Source: Phoronis australis
Lineage: Eukaryota; Phoronida; Phoronidae
Assembly: GCA_002633005.1 (NCBI GenBank)
Contig: NMRA01000288.1
Location: forward strand, 324,300-388,299
Direction: 5' to 3'
Length of the DNA: 64,000 nucleotides
Position numbers and translations under genes: made by a program. Below, one piece after another: positions 49,501 to 61,724 of this stretch (its first letter is position 1; each line of letters begins with the position of its first letter). The notes beneath the pieces are model-generated. The model was not told the DNA's origin and did no database searches. It worked only from the letters and a program-made list of their open reading frames with translations.

Positions 49501-50878
49501 CTCTGAAACAAAATAATGCCCTGTAACCATGGACAACCTTCAAAAGTTTGGAGGAAAATTTGAAAAGTCCTATAAAAGATTGCTTAATGGGCAAGCGTGA
49601 CCTACGCTTTTGGCGAATTACATGGCAACTGTGGGAAAAGACCACCCACCAAGGACCATAATGTCCAATCTGTGATACAGGGAGTACAAGTTTTTAGTTG
49701 ATTACCACCTTTAACCTGAAAATTGATGCCAATGATGCATTAGCAGGTGACAGAATGAGGATCGATTGAAATCATCAAAACAGGGTTTAGCATCTTTTTA
49801 ACAACTTTTGTAATATAAACACATTAATATCTGGGGACAAATCGCATACAAATTAGTTGCTAATTGAGATTAGGCCATCACAAAATGAGAAAAGTTAATA
49901 GTTCTGACTGGAAATACTCACATAAAACACAAAAAGGTGTCCACATTTCATGACCAGACATGACCGTTACAAAATCCGCGATGACTTACTTAGTGACATA
50001 CAGAGCCCAGAATCAGAGACTTATGGTAAAATCGCAACGAGGTCTTCAAATACTGTTGAGAACGCCCTCAATATAAAAAAATATTATTGGTTGGAAGCTA
50101 AGGTACAGGGTAAAACATTACTTTGCTGCAACATACGTTTTATGAGATAATTAAATTTCACCCGTCAACATAACTAACCACTTAGTTTCAAAGTTTCATT
50201 AAATTCACAGCAAAAGTTTCAGAAGTATAAATAAACCAAACAATTTACAACCAAACGTCTCATACATTTTAAAGTTAATGAATATTGGTATTTGTAACAA
50301 AATGATTGTTCATTCACCGGTTCTGGAGCAGGTTCAGGTTTCGGTGCCTCGGCAGGTTTCGGTTTGGGTTCAGGGGTCTCCTCAGCAGGTGGGACTGTGG
50401 CACCCATGCTGAAATGTGAAAAATTTACTTTTACATGACATTGGAGGATCCGATCTACATACCACTTTCATCTTATATATTTTTTGACAGGAGGTATGAC
50501 CAAGTGGCAAGCAAAATGCATCAAAACCGGTCTTACATGTGCAAACACGTACTCTGAAATGGGTTAGAAGAAAATTCTTCCAAAAAGCGTCAGTGCACCA
50601 TGAAGAAAAAACATTCACAAAAAATGAGTGCAATGTGTAAGGAAGCCAATATCTCATAAGGGAAGATTTGTGTTCTCAAAAGAGAATGCCGTTGGTTAGA
50701 CTGGACGTGTCGAATGGGAGACATTATTCATGTCAAGCACAAGTCACGCCAAGGTATACCTCTCGAGCCATTCCTTGAAGAACTGCAGCTCTGGTATGTG
50801 AAGCACACTTGGTTTAGCCTTACACAAACTGATGAACGACTTCAAAAGGTCAAGTTGCTGTTTCTCCATCCCACTCAT
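40583..50878 (-). CDS. ST13: ST13 / Hip, Hsc70-interacting protein
   Basis: Cytosolic cochaperone that stabilises ADP-bound Hsc70. Coding exons (minus): 50878-50760, 50408-50318, 48455-48407, 47233-47163, 46855-46593, 44953-44851, 44532-44416, 44012-43976, 43533-43379, 42510-42342, 41880-41783 and probably 40591-40583. All junctions keep phase; about 426 residues. Order: N-terminal dimerisation region (LLKSFISLCKAKPSVL, EWLESMGATVPP), a Pro/Glu linker, an acidic stretch (EPDDDPPQ), EEMMD, three TPRs (GDGNLEAAIEKFTEALQKNP; SKRASVYIKLKKPNAAHRDC; MLGNWIEALSDF), a charged helix (RERLQKAKEAREKA), a Gly/Met/Pro-rich GGMPGF segment, and the C-terminal DP domain (NMAKYQNNTKVQNLLEKLG). Two in-frame ATGs (50878, 50869) could start it. 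After the DP domain an extra tail of about 55 Gly/Pro/Asn residues is added relative to the human protein. Poly(A) signal candidate at 39756-39761. Confidence 0.97.
41063..41424. mobile_element. Composite of two truncated MITEs in the ST13 3' region
   Basis: 41063-41326 starts CAGGGCTTGGAATG and is the inverse of the 3' half of the element at 782-1283, but stops short of its other terminus. From about 41340 (TAGTCCGCCCGCCC) to CTGGGTGCGCGCATG at 41424 it is the right end of the CATG..GCACCCAG family (compare 30150-30241). A T-run joins them, so one element inserted into or recombined with the other. Confidence 0.65.
45753..45987. mobile_element. Short CAGGGCTTG-ended MITE in an ST13 intron
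   Basis: The left end CAAGGCTTGGAATGACCAATG and right end GAATTCCAAGCCCTG are inverted repeats of the family at 782-1283. The interior is short and A-rich, with several AAATCAAAAAGAG units (about 45900-45960). Near-matching tagaac/tagagc flanks may be the target duplication. Confidence 0.65.
47583..47880. mobile_element. hAT-type MITE with GGCGGATTTAGG / CCTAGATCCGCC ends
   Basis: The left end CATAGGCGGATTTAGGGG and right end CCTAGATCCGCCACTG match the common hAT terminal sequence CAGTGGCGGATCTAGG. The pentamer gcaaa flanks both sides (47578-47582 and 47881-47885). Its interior has no transposase. It lies in the ST13 intron between the exons at 47163 and 48407. Confidence 0.75.
49110..49230 (+). 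mobile_element. tRNA-derived SINE, copy 2
   Basis: TGGCCTAGTGGGA is a perfect A-box match, and TTTCGAGTCCCACTGGG carries a B-box-like core. It is colinear with the copy at 27285-27385, including the CTAGA...AGCTCAG tail, and is inserted in the large ST13 intron between exons 48407-48455 and 50318-50408. Confidence 0.75.
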
Positions 50879-52494
50879 TTCGCAGGAATTTCAGTGAAGA
50901 ATATTCCTGAAAAAGAACACAGCCAGATCTTACATATTAATATTATTTGGTTCTCACAAGCAAGAAGTTTTCAATTTTTATGATTCTTCAAACCTATAAT
51001 AGTCATTTTTCATTGAGTTCTTGATGGTGTAGAAATTGTCAATAATGGGGTTACTCATCTTATGGAATTTTCCATGCTTTTTTATAAAACTTTTGTTTTT
51101 CATTTTCTATGAATTTTTCATGGAAATTATTTGTGCAAGTTTTTAGGCTTTCCATGAGCAGAATAACCTCAGAATGATCATGAAAACAAAATCTCTCTGT
51201 AATTATCATACACAATCCATAAAAACAAAACTGTGGCAATGTTTATAGATAGGTTTATAGATTCTGTCAATACAGTGGTTTGCAAGTTATGGTGTATTTC
51301 GCCGGATTGGTAAAGTCATGCACCAACATTCCTGCACAGATCCTAACCATCTCACTATATTGACAGCTCATGAGAGTTTATTGGCAATGGAAAAAACGTC
51401 CTTAAAAGCCCAGAGTCTTCTCCTACAAACCATAGAGCGAAAAGTTGTTGTACAGCCAAAAAAGGAATACCTGACCAGTGTACAATAGAACCAAGATATA
51501 TCCAAAATCATGGATACGCCGAAATCAAAACCAAGGTGGTGAAACACCAAGTAAAATGAGCCCGGATGCCAAAAAATTGTGAAGCTTCCTGTAAACTTTA
51601 AATAGAAGCCCTGCCTACAACAGCTTATTAGTTTAATGACCAATTAGTCTTGCTAAAATGACATGAACCAAAAAAATCCAGGATTCACAAGTTAAAGAGG
51701 AATGCAGAGTGCCCAGTTGTTCATCTAGTTTCCAAAAGTGAGACCTGGCAATTAATAGCAAAAGATAACTTTTACAAACAATTTCCTGAATTATTCCCTT
51801 TTAGATACGACACGGCAGCACTTTTACTGCTAATGCTACCATGAGTACCATGTAAACTGGTACTCGTCTCAAGACCGTGGAATGTTCTAGACTATCAGGT
51901 CCATTAGTATTAGACAGATTCCCCTTCTGTTAGTCTTGGCTAACAAGCTGGTTTTTGTCGCTCTAATTGACAAGAGAAAACTAATCTCACATTGACTTCA
52001 ACACGCATGCAGACCAGAAAACTGGTAGGCCTAAATAGCACATTTGTAGTAACAATTACATTCATAAGTCTAAGCCTGGAACCAACACAACAGCGTGTAC
52101 TTCTGACACCGTTGTTGTTTTACCGACACGAAAACAATGACATGACGATTGAAACAATTATTTGCAAACTTTATAAGGCAACGTTTTGATAAGGGTAACT
52201 AGTTACAAAAACTCATATGCATGCGTTAATCTGGACTGTGGAGAACAAAAAAGAACAAAACCTTTTCTTCTCACGACAGCATGAGGCGTGACGTCACACA
52301 ACAGGGCAGAACAAGGCCTCCCAAAAAAGTTTGCGAAAATTTATCGATCGATCATGTTGATTATTTTTGTAAATAAATCAAAACACTTCAAAACAGATAA
52401 TAATCAAATAATTAATTTCAAGAAATGAGGAATCATTTTTTAACATAAGATTTTTATTTCTATAAGGGGTACAAAAATCACGTGACTTGTCAAA
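50879..52494. promoter_or_regulatory. Shared upstream region between ST13 and XPNPEP3
   Basis: The divergent start codons of ST13 (50878, minus) and XPNPEP3 (52495, plus) are 1.6 kb apart. A perfect cAMP-response palindrome TGACGTCA lies at 52289-52296, and an E-box CACGTG at 52479-52484, just 11 bases before the XPNPEP3 ATG. No coding sequence is seen between. A bidirectional promoter is plausible because the vertebrate genes are also head-to-head. Confidence 0.45.
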
Positions 52495-55400
52495 ATGTCT
52501 GCCCCCATGTGCAAGCTGCTGCGCAAGCAATTGGGTTTTCCAATTTTTCACCGAAAGAAAGGTAGTAAATGAATTAAAATATACCACATCGATTTAGGGT
52601 TATCATTTATAGCATTAGCTTTCATTTTGTCGATCGTTGGTCAAACAGAACTCGTCAAGAACAAGTCACATTGCCAGAGGCCTGGCCTTAGACTTAGTTT
52701 TGACTTCTGTTAATTCTTTCTCTCGATTCCTCGCAACCCCCTCTGGCTATGATTCTGCTTTTCAAAAGTTTAAAAACCTTTTTCTTTGATTTCAATGCCA
52801 AATGACAGTGTTTTCAAAATCAAAAATAGTTCAGGTATCAATCTGATCTGTTGTTAAGCGTTCCCTTTAAAGTTTTGTGCGCATGCACATTTGTCCCGCA
52901 GTCACAACTCTCATCACTCATGTCAACAACCACATTTGGTATGGTTCAAAGACTTACTAAAGCCATTCATCAATGGGTACCAGAAGTAACGAACTGCCAA
53001 TTTTTGACTTAATTTTTTGAGACAACTATGATCCTATCTTAACTTTTTACAAGGAATTCAATTTCAGAATGTGTTTGAAAAATCAATTTATTAGGGCATT
53101 TTCCTATTGACCCTAACTTTTCCGATCGGACATCAAATGAACGAAATAGCAGGTTGACTGGTGTATCAAGTATCTTAGACAATTAATTAACTTCACTGTG
53201 GTACTTATGGTTGGAGGGCCATGCAGCTCTCTTCAGTTCGATAATTGCTGTAAACCCAATAAGATCATATCTAGCCTGACTGGGCTGTGCTTTTAACAAT
53301 AAAAGATGACTGTTTGAACATAAACCAATAACATTTCTGAATTTATCGTCAAATACTGATTGTTCTTAGTTTTTGAATAACCAAAATCGCTCAACTACAA
53401 CGGAAGTGAAGAGAATCTATTCTGTCTGAACGCATTACAGTTTCAGTATCTCTTTTAAGCATGGTAGATAAATGACTATCCCAGAAAAAAGACTGCTCAG
53501 TATTTAACAAAAGAATCAGATGTTATCAAATGTTCAGAACCAGCATAAGTCTGGTAAAGTTATTGAACGGGAGAACACCCTAATGTAGTATACTGGTAAT
53601 TAGTACATAAAGTCTGGTCTCCATTGCTGTCAATGTGTTTGAGGTCATACAGAAACCTACAGAGGGTTATGTGGAGGTCAACCATCTGCCAGTCAAGTCG
53701 AGGGCAAGCAGCACAGACGGGAGACCTGCTTAAGCACTTAGCAGCCCTCTGGCACTATTTATTGTCTTAAGTCGGTTGCCTATATTAGTGGACATTAGTA
53801 TTGCCATAAATACTACAATAGTACAGAATACCTCCTTTTGGTAGAGATACAGAAGGAAAAACCTAAGTATCAATTTTACAGTATTTTGTTGCCTCCCTGA
53901 AAATATGACAAAATATCTTTCATCTTGGTAAGGGCAATTCCGCAGTAATTTTGACTTACATGCATAGTTGGGTATGAAGGTGGGCAATTTCATTGCCACG
54001 GCTTCCACAAAATGAAGGGGCGATGTTCCTTATTTGAGAATGTTTCCACTGATTTACTTTATGATGGAAAATATATTTGTATCTAAACGTTTCAGGAAAC
54101 AATTTTTGGTGAATGAATAGATTACTAAAGCACTGCCAAAGCGTATGATAAGTTGCCTTTTGGTGTTTTGTCCCCAGTAAATCAGGACAAGTTACCATGG
54201 AGTAATTCCAAACCCAGCGTACGTCTGTATGGTAGGACCAACTAGTACTGAGCGTCAATGAGTAACAAACACTGTAGTCTGCACTTTAACAACAACCTCG
54301 TTTTCATTTCAGTTTTCCTCCAACAGTTGTTTGCACTATGCCAGTCTGCTCCACAGGCATTGGCAACAGACTTGGACATTCCCGAGAGGAGTCTAGGCCA
54401 GCCATCGTGCCACACACATCCTAACTTAATCAGATCAGGGGAGGTAACTCCAAACATCACTAAGGAGGAGTTTCATTTACGGAGAACAAAACTAATGAAA
54501 AGTATACAAAAGGCAACTCAGGGTAGTCACATGGTCATCGTCCCTTCAGCAGAAACAATAGAGATGTCCCCCGATGTCCCATATTTTTTTCGACAAGACA
54601 CCGACTTCTTATACCTTTGCGGGTTTCAAGAATCAGGAAGTGCTTTGGTACTAGAGTCTACAAGACAGGAGCTAAATGGGAGTCATGTGTCATCCCTGTT
54701 TGTAGAAGAACGCAACCCGCAAAAAGAATTGTGGGCGGGATCAAGGGCTGGAACTAAGGACGTTATTAAGCTCACCGGTGTAGACAAGGGTCAAAATGTC
54801 CGTGAAACACTCATGTCTGTCAACAGGTTTCTGGAACAAAATCCCGACGCGATGTTGTGGTACAAGCCTGCTATGATTGGTCACCGTTTTCACGGAGAGT
54901 TGCAAAATTCCATCTCAAAGGAATGCATATCTTTCAAACACCTCATTCATGCCTTACGCGTCATTAAGTCACCCAGGGAAATTGAACTTATGCAGACGTC
55001 CTGTGAAATAGCAGCAGAAGCTCTAAAAGAAGTGATGAAGTTTTCTCATTCAGGGGTAATTTCTTAAATTTTAGTTACTTGGCAAAGAATGACTGTATGA
55101 TTTTACCTTTTACTTCTTTTTTGGTAAGGGTTTTTTGCAGTGTCCTCGCTTGTTGGGAACCAGTTTTCTTCATTCAACAATGGCGTCAAACTGGTTCTCA
55201 AACTTGGGGGTGCCTGTAAATGATTATTGCCCGTAAGTTGAGCTGTAATCTGACCATGAGATTAATATTAGCTGAACGGATCAGGAATCTGTTGGATCAA
55301 TGGCCGTATTCCGCATCAGAGACTTTTGTAGTCTTCAAGTAAGTCATGTGTGCAGTGTGTGTATCTATAAAAGGTAGTTCTCACATGCAAATTTGGATCA

Positions 55401-58400
55401 CAGTCAATCAAGTTTTTGCTAATTGGAATGATTTGTCCTTGTAAAAATGCATTGCCATAAGAAGAAGTCATGTGGTTCTAACCATCTTAGTTGTGACTGG
55501 GTGTCAGCCTGCTGGGTGTACAACCTTTGGTAAAATTGGCTCCCAGTATTTTCCTGCTTTCCATTTACTTGATGATCACTGTCCCATTTACTAGTATTCC
55601 ATCCAGGTTTAAGCCACTAAGTCTTGCTAATACCTTAGCTTATTTATTGTTACTCCCTAGAGAAATGAGACAGGACAAAGCTCTAAAACATTGCTCAGGC
55701 AATTGTGACAACATTTATTAAAATAATTATTATTGATAATATTATATTTATTATTACTTCGATACTGCTACTGCTGTAACTATTAAGTGCCATTAATGAT
55801 ACTAGTTATTACTTTTACTGTTATCGTTGTTTTATTATCAGGTCAATGAACATCATTTGTTTGCCAAGATGGACTATGAATGTCGAGTGAATGGAGCAGA
55901 GTTCCTGGCTTACCCACCAGTTGTTGCAGGTAAGATGCGTGGTTCGGTGTGCATGTAACAGTTATTACCCANAGGCGTTGTTTCGCAGGGACCTTCATCA
56001 GTTCAGCGTACAAATCCCTTTCGTAACCGGAGGGCAGAAAGTGCTTGCCACACACACGGTAATTCTCCACTGCTTTGTACGTTGCGTGGATGGGTAACGC
56101 TGCGTTCTTCACACGAACGAGCCAAGTACGGCGAATGTGAGTCATCCATCGGAAAGCGATGCAAAGGTACTCCCAAAGCACGCATGAGCCGATAATTAGT
56201 ACATTCCGGTACGCAGCAACAGTGTGGCATGTTGACTGACTAGTAAATGAAAGCAAACGACGACGGAACTTAACACAACAGAGGTAGAACAATGACTGAC
56301 TCGGCAGCTCTCACAGTCAGACTATATGAAAAGAAATTGGCGCGAAATGCTTGCCTCCTAAAACGTCACTTCCGCAGTAGCGGACAAGTAATCAATAAAA
56401 TTATGAAAAGCTGTAATTAAGTGGAAAATATGTCTAGGATAACCAACCCACCTTATTTTAGCTCAAAATGACATGGAAAAAGGTTACCTTCGCCTTTAAG
56501 CCACTATGTCTTGCTAACACCTTAGCTTATTTATTGTTACTCCCTAGAGAAAGAAGACGGGACAAACCTCTAAAACATTGCTCAGGCAATAGTGACAACA
56601 TTTATTAAAATTATTATTATTGATAATATTATATTTATTATTACTTTTACTTCTATACTGCTACTACTAATGATACTAGTTATTACTTTTATCGTTGTTT
56701 TATTATCAGGTCAATGAACATCATTTGTTTGCCAAGATGGACTATGAATGTCGAGTGAATGGAGCAGAGTTCCTGGCTTACCCACCTGTTGTTGCAGGTA
56801 AGATGCGTGGTTCGGTGTGCATGTAACAGTTTTTAATGACATTTTTGATGTTCATGGGTCTTTGTAGTGAATTTTTGTCAGTGCTTGTTAGGTTCAAACA
56901 AATTGTTACATCTTGTTAAGGGCTATGTAAGTTTTTTATCAACGAAAAAGTGGCAGAATCTAAGTATCTACTGACATTAGTATATTTTTGCTACCTGTCT
57001 ACAAAATGTTATGCTGTGTGACTGAAAAATGAACCCACAGAAATTTTAATTTCTAAACTTCGTAAAACTTTAACTTCAGTGTATTGATGATCTTTCAGTA
57101 AAATTCTAATCATACAGGTCAGTTTGCGTTGAAAAAATTTGTGTTTTGGGTACCCTTTGTGATTTCTTTTTCTGTCATAAGTGAGCTTTATAATGTTTGA
57201 AGACCTAGTTAAGACTTATGGTGAGAAAAGTGCATAACGGCATTTTATGAAGACTTGCATGGTCGGGCTTTTCTCACAAGGAATTTGATCTGCAGAACGG
57301 AACCCTTGAAGTTATATCACTTTGGACTTATCTATTTGGCCAAGTGATATAGTTTTACTTAATAAAATTTTCTATTACAGGTGGCAACAGAGCATGTACT
57401 ATCCACTATATCAGTAATAACCAGGTTGTCAAGGAAGGTGAACTTGTGTTGATGGATGCTGGGTGTGAATACCATGGTTATGCCAGTGATATCACACGTA
57501 CATTTCCGGTCTCAGGTGACACGTCTGTTTTTCACGTGAAAATTTTGATACACAGTGTTGATTTTAGCCGCAGTGTAATGAAATGATGGCTGCCACCGAA
57601 ATTAAATATCAAAATACAACAGGTGCACTTCATAATAATTATGTTCAACACGTGCAATATTACCCAAATTTTGTCTGTAGTGCTTACATGCATAGTCTTT
57701 ATTTACTTATTGTCCAGATATTTTTATGCATTATTTCAATATCAGGGACCGTAATTGTTTGATGAGGTTTAAGACAATTGTTTGTTTCAAGTCATTTTTG
57801 AAGACGGAATATTGATATTAATTTCTTCTTTGTGTACTATATTAATTATAACCAGTTTGAGCTTAAATTGTGATCCCATTGTGTAAGATAATGCTTGTAT
57901 TGTAATGTCTACTGTCAACTGCTGTAACAACAAGTACGAAACAATTTTTTGGTCAGGCTAGAAAATGAAATGTAATTACTTTTTTTGCAGGGAAATTTTC
58001 AAAATCTCAGAGGGAGCTGTATCAGGCTGTACTGCGCATTCAAGTGGCTTGCATCAACTTGTGTACAGTGGGGAACACACTAGAGTCATTATTCAAGAGT
58101 ATGGTAGAGTTTCTGGTTGAAGAAATCAAACTATTGAACTTAATACCACCCCAAACAGACAAATCTGACACGGTTAGTCCAAGTTCAGAAAATTAAAGCT
58201 TTGAAAGACTGTTGATCATCCTTGTGTTTTAATAGCAAATTTGATCAATTTTGGTGATTCTGTGCCTGTCAGAAAACCACCTTTAAAACCATTTTTGCAA
58301 GCTGCGTTGTTTTGCTTTGAGCTGAAAACATTGTTCATTAGATGAGAGGTACATCTTGAGTTCAGGATTAACCTAGGACTTCATGAAATACAGTGACAAA

Positions 58401-59920
58401 AGTAACCACACAAAATTATCTGGGATTCTTAAGTGTCATGTCAGTTGACCTGAAGTGAAATTCCTTGTTGTGATGGCCAAGAGCAAAGAGGATTCACGGC
58501 CATATTGTGTTGAGTCCTGGTGAGTGCCATCATCACCAGGAAGTTGAAGTATGAAGTGTTACTTTTTACTCGTACTCTGTCATAAATTTTCCAAGTGGGA
58601 GACATGCATTATTTTTGTCATAAATGATGAACGGTAATTTCTTCGCAGTGCAAAACCATTTATAAAACTCATCACACATTTCATTGCTTACTTTTGCATT
58701 CAATTTTGAATTCATTTAAAAGAAACTTGAGATCTAGTCAGATGACAACACTAGTTGGTTTATGCTCTCACTGATGTATGGCTACTTATTATATTAATGA
58801 CAGATGCTGAATTTTCTCGCTCGTCAGCTGTGCCCCCATCACGTCAGTCACTATCTGGGTATGGATGTGCATGACACAGAGTCTGTGTCCAGGAATCGTC
58901 CACTGGAGCCAGGGATGGTCATCACAGTAGAACCTGGTTAGTGCAAATTTATTTTTGCGAAATACAAGCTCTTTCAGTGGGCATGATGCAAGTTCATCTT
59001 TTTGACAAAATGTAAATATAATGAAAGCAAGACATCGGAATATTTCATCTAATACAATTTTCCACAGTACAGTTTGCTTTTACTCTTAAAGAAGAAATTG
59101 GTCCTTCAGTCTATGTTAAGATGAAAGTCATTATGATTTTGGCCTATTGACTGCCAAAGGGGCTTCACCTTACCATTACTTTGATAGTGATGTTGATTTT
59201 GTCATCAACACATTTGAGAGCTGACCTTTCGTTGAAAGGAAACCATGGAATTTTGGAAGCCAGGGTTTCTGGTTCATCCGCTACAAAACTCTTGGCTTTT
59301 GATGTTGGTTGCTACTTTTTGTGACCTGAATGCAAATTATTTTTTGATGTAGCATGTCAAGGCTAGAGACTAATTAACATACTTTATAATTAACATTTTA
59401 CACAGCAAGTGCATTTTATTTTTTATGCTGTAGACCGGCTTCAATTTAATTTTTCAATCAGATGCTTGTTAAATATTTATAAGCTTTTCAGAGTGATACT
59501 GTTTTAAAATGAATACTCTAGAGACTGGAAGCAAAATCAGGTAAGTTGGACATGCATAGGAATTTTGCTTTGGTACGGTTCTAGTTTATGCACTTAAGCC
59601 TCCAGAAGTCAGGTGTTGGCTATGACTTGTACAAGCTTACTGCGTATGATGATTGTCCAGTTTTGAGAGGTCAAAGATTTCTGTTTCATAAAGTTGACTC
59701 TGGGTGTCGAAGATTCTGTTTCCATTTTTGAACATTCCTAGGTATTTACATACGAGAAGATGACAACAGATTCCCTGAAGAGTATAGAGGAATAGGTATA
59801 CGAATTGAAGACGACATACTAATCACGGAAACGGGGCCTGTTGTGTTGTCCAAAAACTGTCCTAAAGAAGTTGAAGAAATTGAGGAGCTTGCCTCACATC
59901 AGTCTGGAAAAAGTCAATGA
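52495..59920 (+). CDS. XPNPEP3: Xaa-Pro aminopeptidase 3, mitochondrial
   Basis: Removes N-terminal residues preceding proline in mitochondria (peptidase M24B). Exons: 52495-52561, 54313-55055, then one copy of an 88-base exon (55842-55929 or 56710-56797), 57381-57515, 57991-58172, 58804-58936 and 59742-59920 (TGA). Using one copy gives 508 residues; the human protein has 507. Exon 1 encodes a basic leader ([20 protein letters not shown]) typical of mitochondrial import. Then [20 protein letters not shown] (aminopeptidase-P N-terminal domain), [27 protein letters not shown], and the pita-bread domain. The metal ligands are all present: Asp in LMDAGCEY, Asp in [10 protein letters not shown], His in [10 protein letters not shown], Glu in VITVEPG, Glu in RIEDDI. 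Poly(A) signal candidate at 60145-60150. Including both copies of the 88-base exon would shift the frame. Confidence 0.97.
55610..56835 (+). repeat. Direct duplication containing an XPNPEP3 exon, split by N and a THAP fragment
   Basis: About 340 bases (55610-55970 and 56498-56835) are present twice. Each copy holds the same 88-base exon with only a synonymous difference (CCA/CCT), plus intron flanks differing by small indels. Between them are the N at 55971 and a roughly 525-base segment carrying a THAP-like coding fragment. The likely meaning is two haplotypes laid end to end, one with an insertion. Confidence 0.8.
55972..56300 (-). pseudogene. THAP zinc-finger domain fragment, frameshifted
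   Basis: Read on the minus strand from ATG at 56230: [16 protein letters not shown], then [10 protein letters not shown]. After a one-base frame change near 56140 the other frame continues with a Trp (RRTWLVRV) and ends [18 protein letters not shown]. Together these supply the C2CH signature of a THAP DNA-binding domain (paired Cys, Trp, Cys-x2-His) in the right order and spacing. The sequence stops at the N at 55971. THAP domains of this kind are often the N-terminus of P-element or similar transposases, so this is probably a transposon remnant inside the XPNPEP3 intron and not part of that gene. Confidence 0.7.
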
Positions 59921-61671
59921 TTAAGGTCAATTTGACTTGTGTCTGCTAGTTTTAGTGAACAAATATTATGACAAGGCTCGATTTGGCAAACTGCAGGTCA
60001 ACAATACAACTGTGATAAAAATCCCAGGTCGCCATGGAATCCTCATGCCACATACGAGTGTAGGATATTAAGCTTGAGAGTTGGAATTGGTTGAAAGTGG
60101 TCATCACTGAGCATGCAAGACACCAGTAATTTTCCATTTGAGCAAATAAAAACACCGTCCAGGCTATCTTGTGTATGCTGGCAATTATTTTCAGTGTTCG
60201 CCAGCTTTTCGTTTTGTGTTACATTTTCAGCTCTTTAAAACAATGAGGTTTGGCAACTTAGTTTCTGTTTGGCGACCTGGGAGTTTTGCCTGGTTGCATT
60301 TGGCGAGTTGATGTTGAACCCTGTATGATAGTAAAACTGGTGGTCTCCTCGGCAACAACAGAATATTTGAAATTAATGAAAGGAACAACAACTCAGTGTG
60401 GTCTGCTTTGTTTCCATTATTTGCAACAAGATAATCAGCCTTTGAAAAATAGACAATGACAACTTGTTAGTCAATTATTTTTGTGCAAAACAGATGGACA
60501 ATTACTGTACATATTATGCATACCTGTTGCCAAAGAACAATACACAAGTCGAATAACTGGGAAATTTTGTGTTTGTTGTCTAAACATGGCCAATTGGAAA
60601 AAAATGTGATATGGGTTTACACAAAGTGATAAAGGAACATGGCAGGGAAAATGAATCAGATACAAAATAAACAAATATTGTAGTCTTAAGCTTTGATGTC
60701 ATTTTACTTCCATAGTTCAAAACCATTCAGAACACTTTGGATATTTCTCTTTGGAGGTATTTCAGAGTTGAACATGTAGGAACATCAGTCATATGACAGT
60801 TTGTGCGACTTTCGAAACAGAGAATGATTGAGCATAGGACTGAAAGCTGCGCAGTTGCAGGTGTGAAACTCATTAGATGGGAAATATGAAGCTACAGAAA
60901 ATACCTAAAGTGTCCTAAATTAGTTGAAAAGTACTTGAGCTTGAAAATCGTTTTTAGATTATAGACTACCTGTCTACCTTTGTTTCCAAAGATCAAATTT
61001 CTTAATTTTTACTTTTGCTTTAGAGTGTTAATGGTAGACTCATAAAACACACATTTTTAAAATCCTTGATGATCACAGAATCTTATGTGCATGAAAACAA
61101 CGCAATGCTCAGATGTCCGTATTTTTTTCACACTACATGCATTTCAATAGTATAGATAAATACAAAAGATATTACTGACCGAGTGTCTGCTCTTCTTTTT
61201 CAAATGATTTTTCACGAAGATTGTCCAGTTTCTGCACTCATAAATTTTTCTGCATGAAATTTTCAAATTATCTTTTCTTTATTCTATTATATACAAAAGC
61301 TATAAGTCTGGAATCTTCTTTTATTAGGTCTTCTCTCCCCAGAACTCAGTTGTCAAACGTCAACATTCCTTGAAATAATGTAATATTTGTTTTCTGAAAT
61401 GCTCTGAACATAACAGAATAAAGAATCGGAATTTGGCTGCTTCACGCGAAAAATTCGTTAAACTTTGTGGAAATGGTGTTCTCGGAGGAAAACCGAGATT
61501 GATTAGAAAAAAACAGTCACAAGATTACATACACGGGGACATTAATTTTGTGTATGCAAGATTCAGCGATAATCGGGGATTTTAAATATTATGTAGTTTT
61601 GCAGATTCATCATACTTTTAATGAGAAAGTTGAACCTTGTCAAGAAAGATCGTCTATTGCCTTGATGTCGT

Positions 61672-61680
61672 AGTGTGTGT

Positions 61681-61723
<43 letters not shown>
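61672..61723. repeat. (GT)n microsatellite
   Basis: About 26 GT units with one GA interruption. It also produces a fortuitous poly-His/Thr frame on the minus strand. Confidence 0.98.

Positions 61724-61724
<1 letters not shown>

Noticed and set aside
54258-54312. XPNPEP3 starting at the ATG at 54258 without an upstream exon
   Set aside because: A good acceptor lies at 54311-54312, and an exon at 52495 supplies a basic mitochondrial leader in exact phase, giving a length close to the human enzyme.
56003-56230. THAP frame as the N-terminal THAP domain of a THAP4 gene
   Set aside because: It is on the opposite strand, 29 kb from the nitrobindin exons, frameshifted and lodged in an XPNPEP3 intron.
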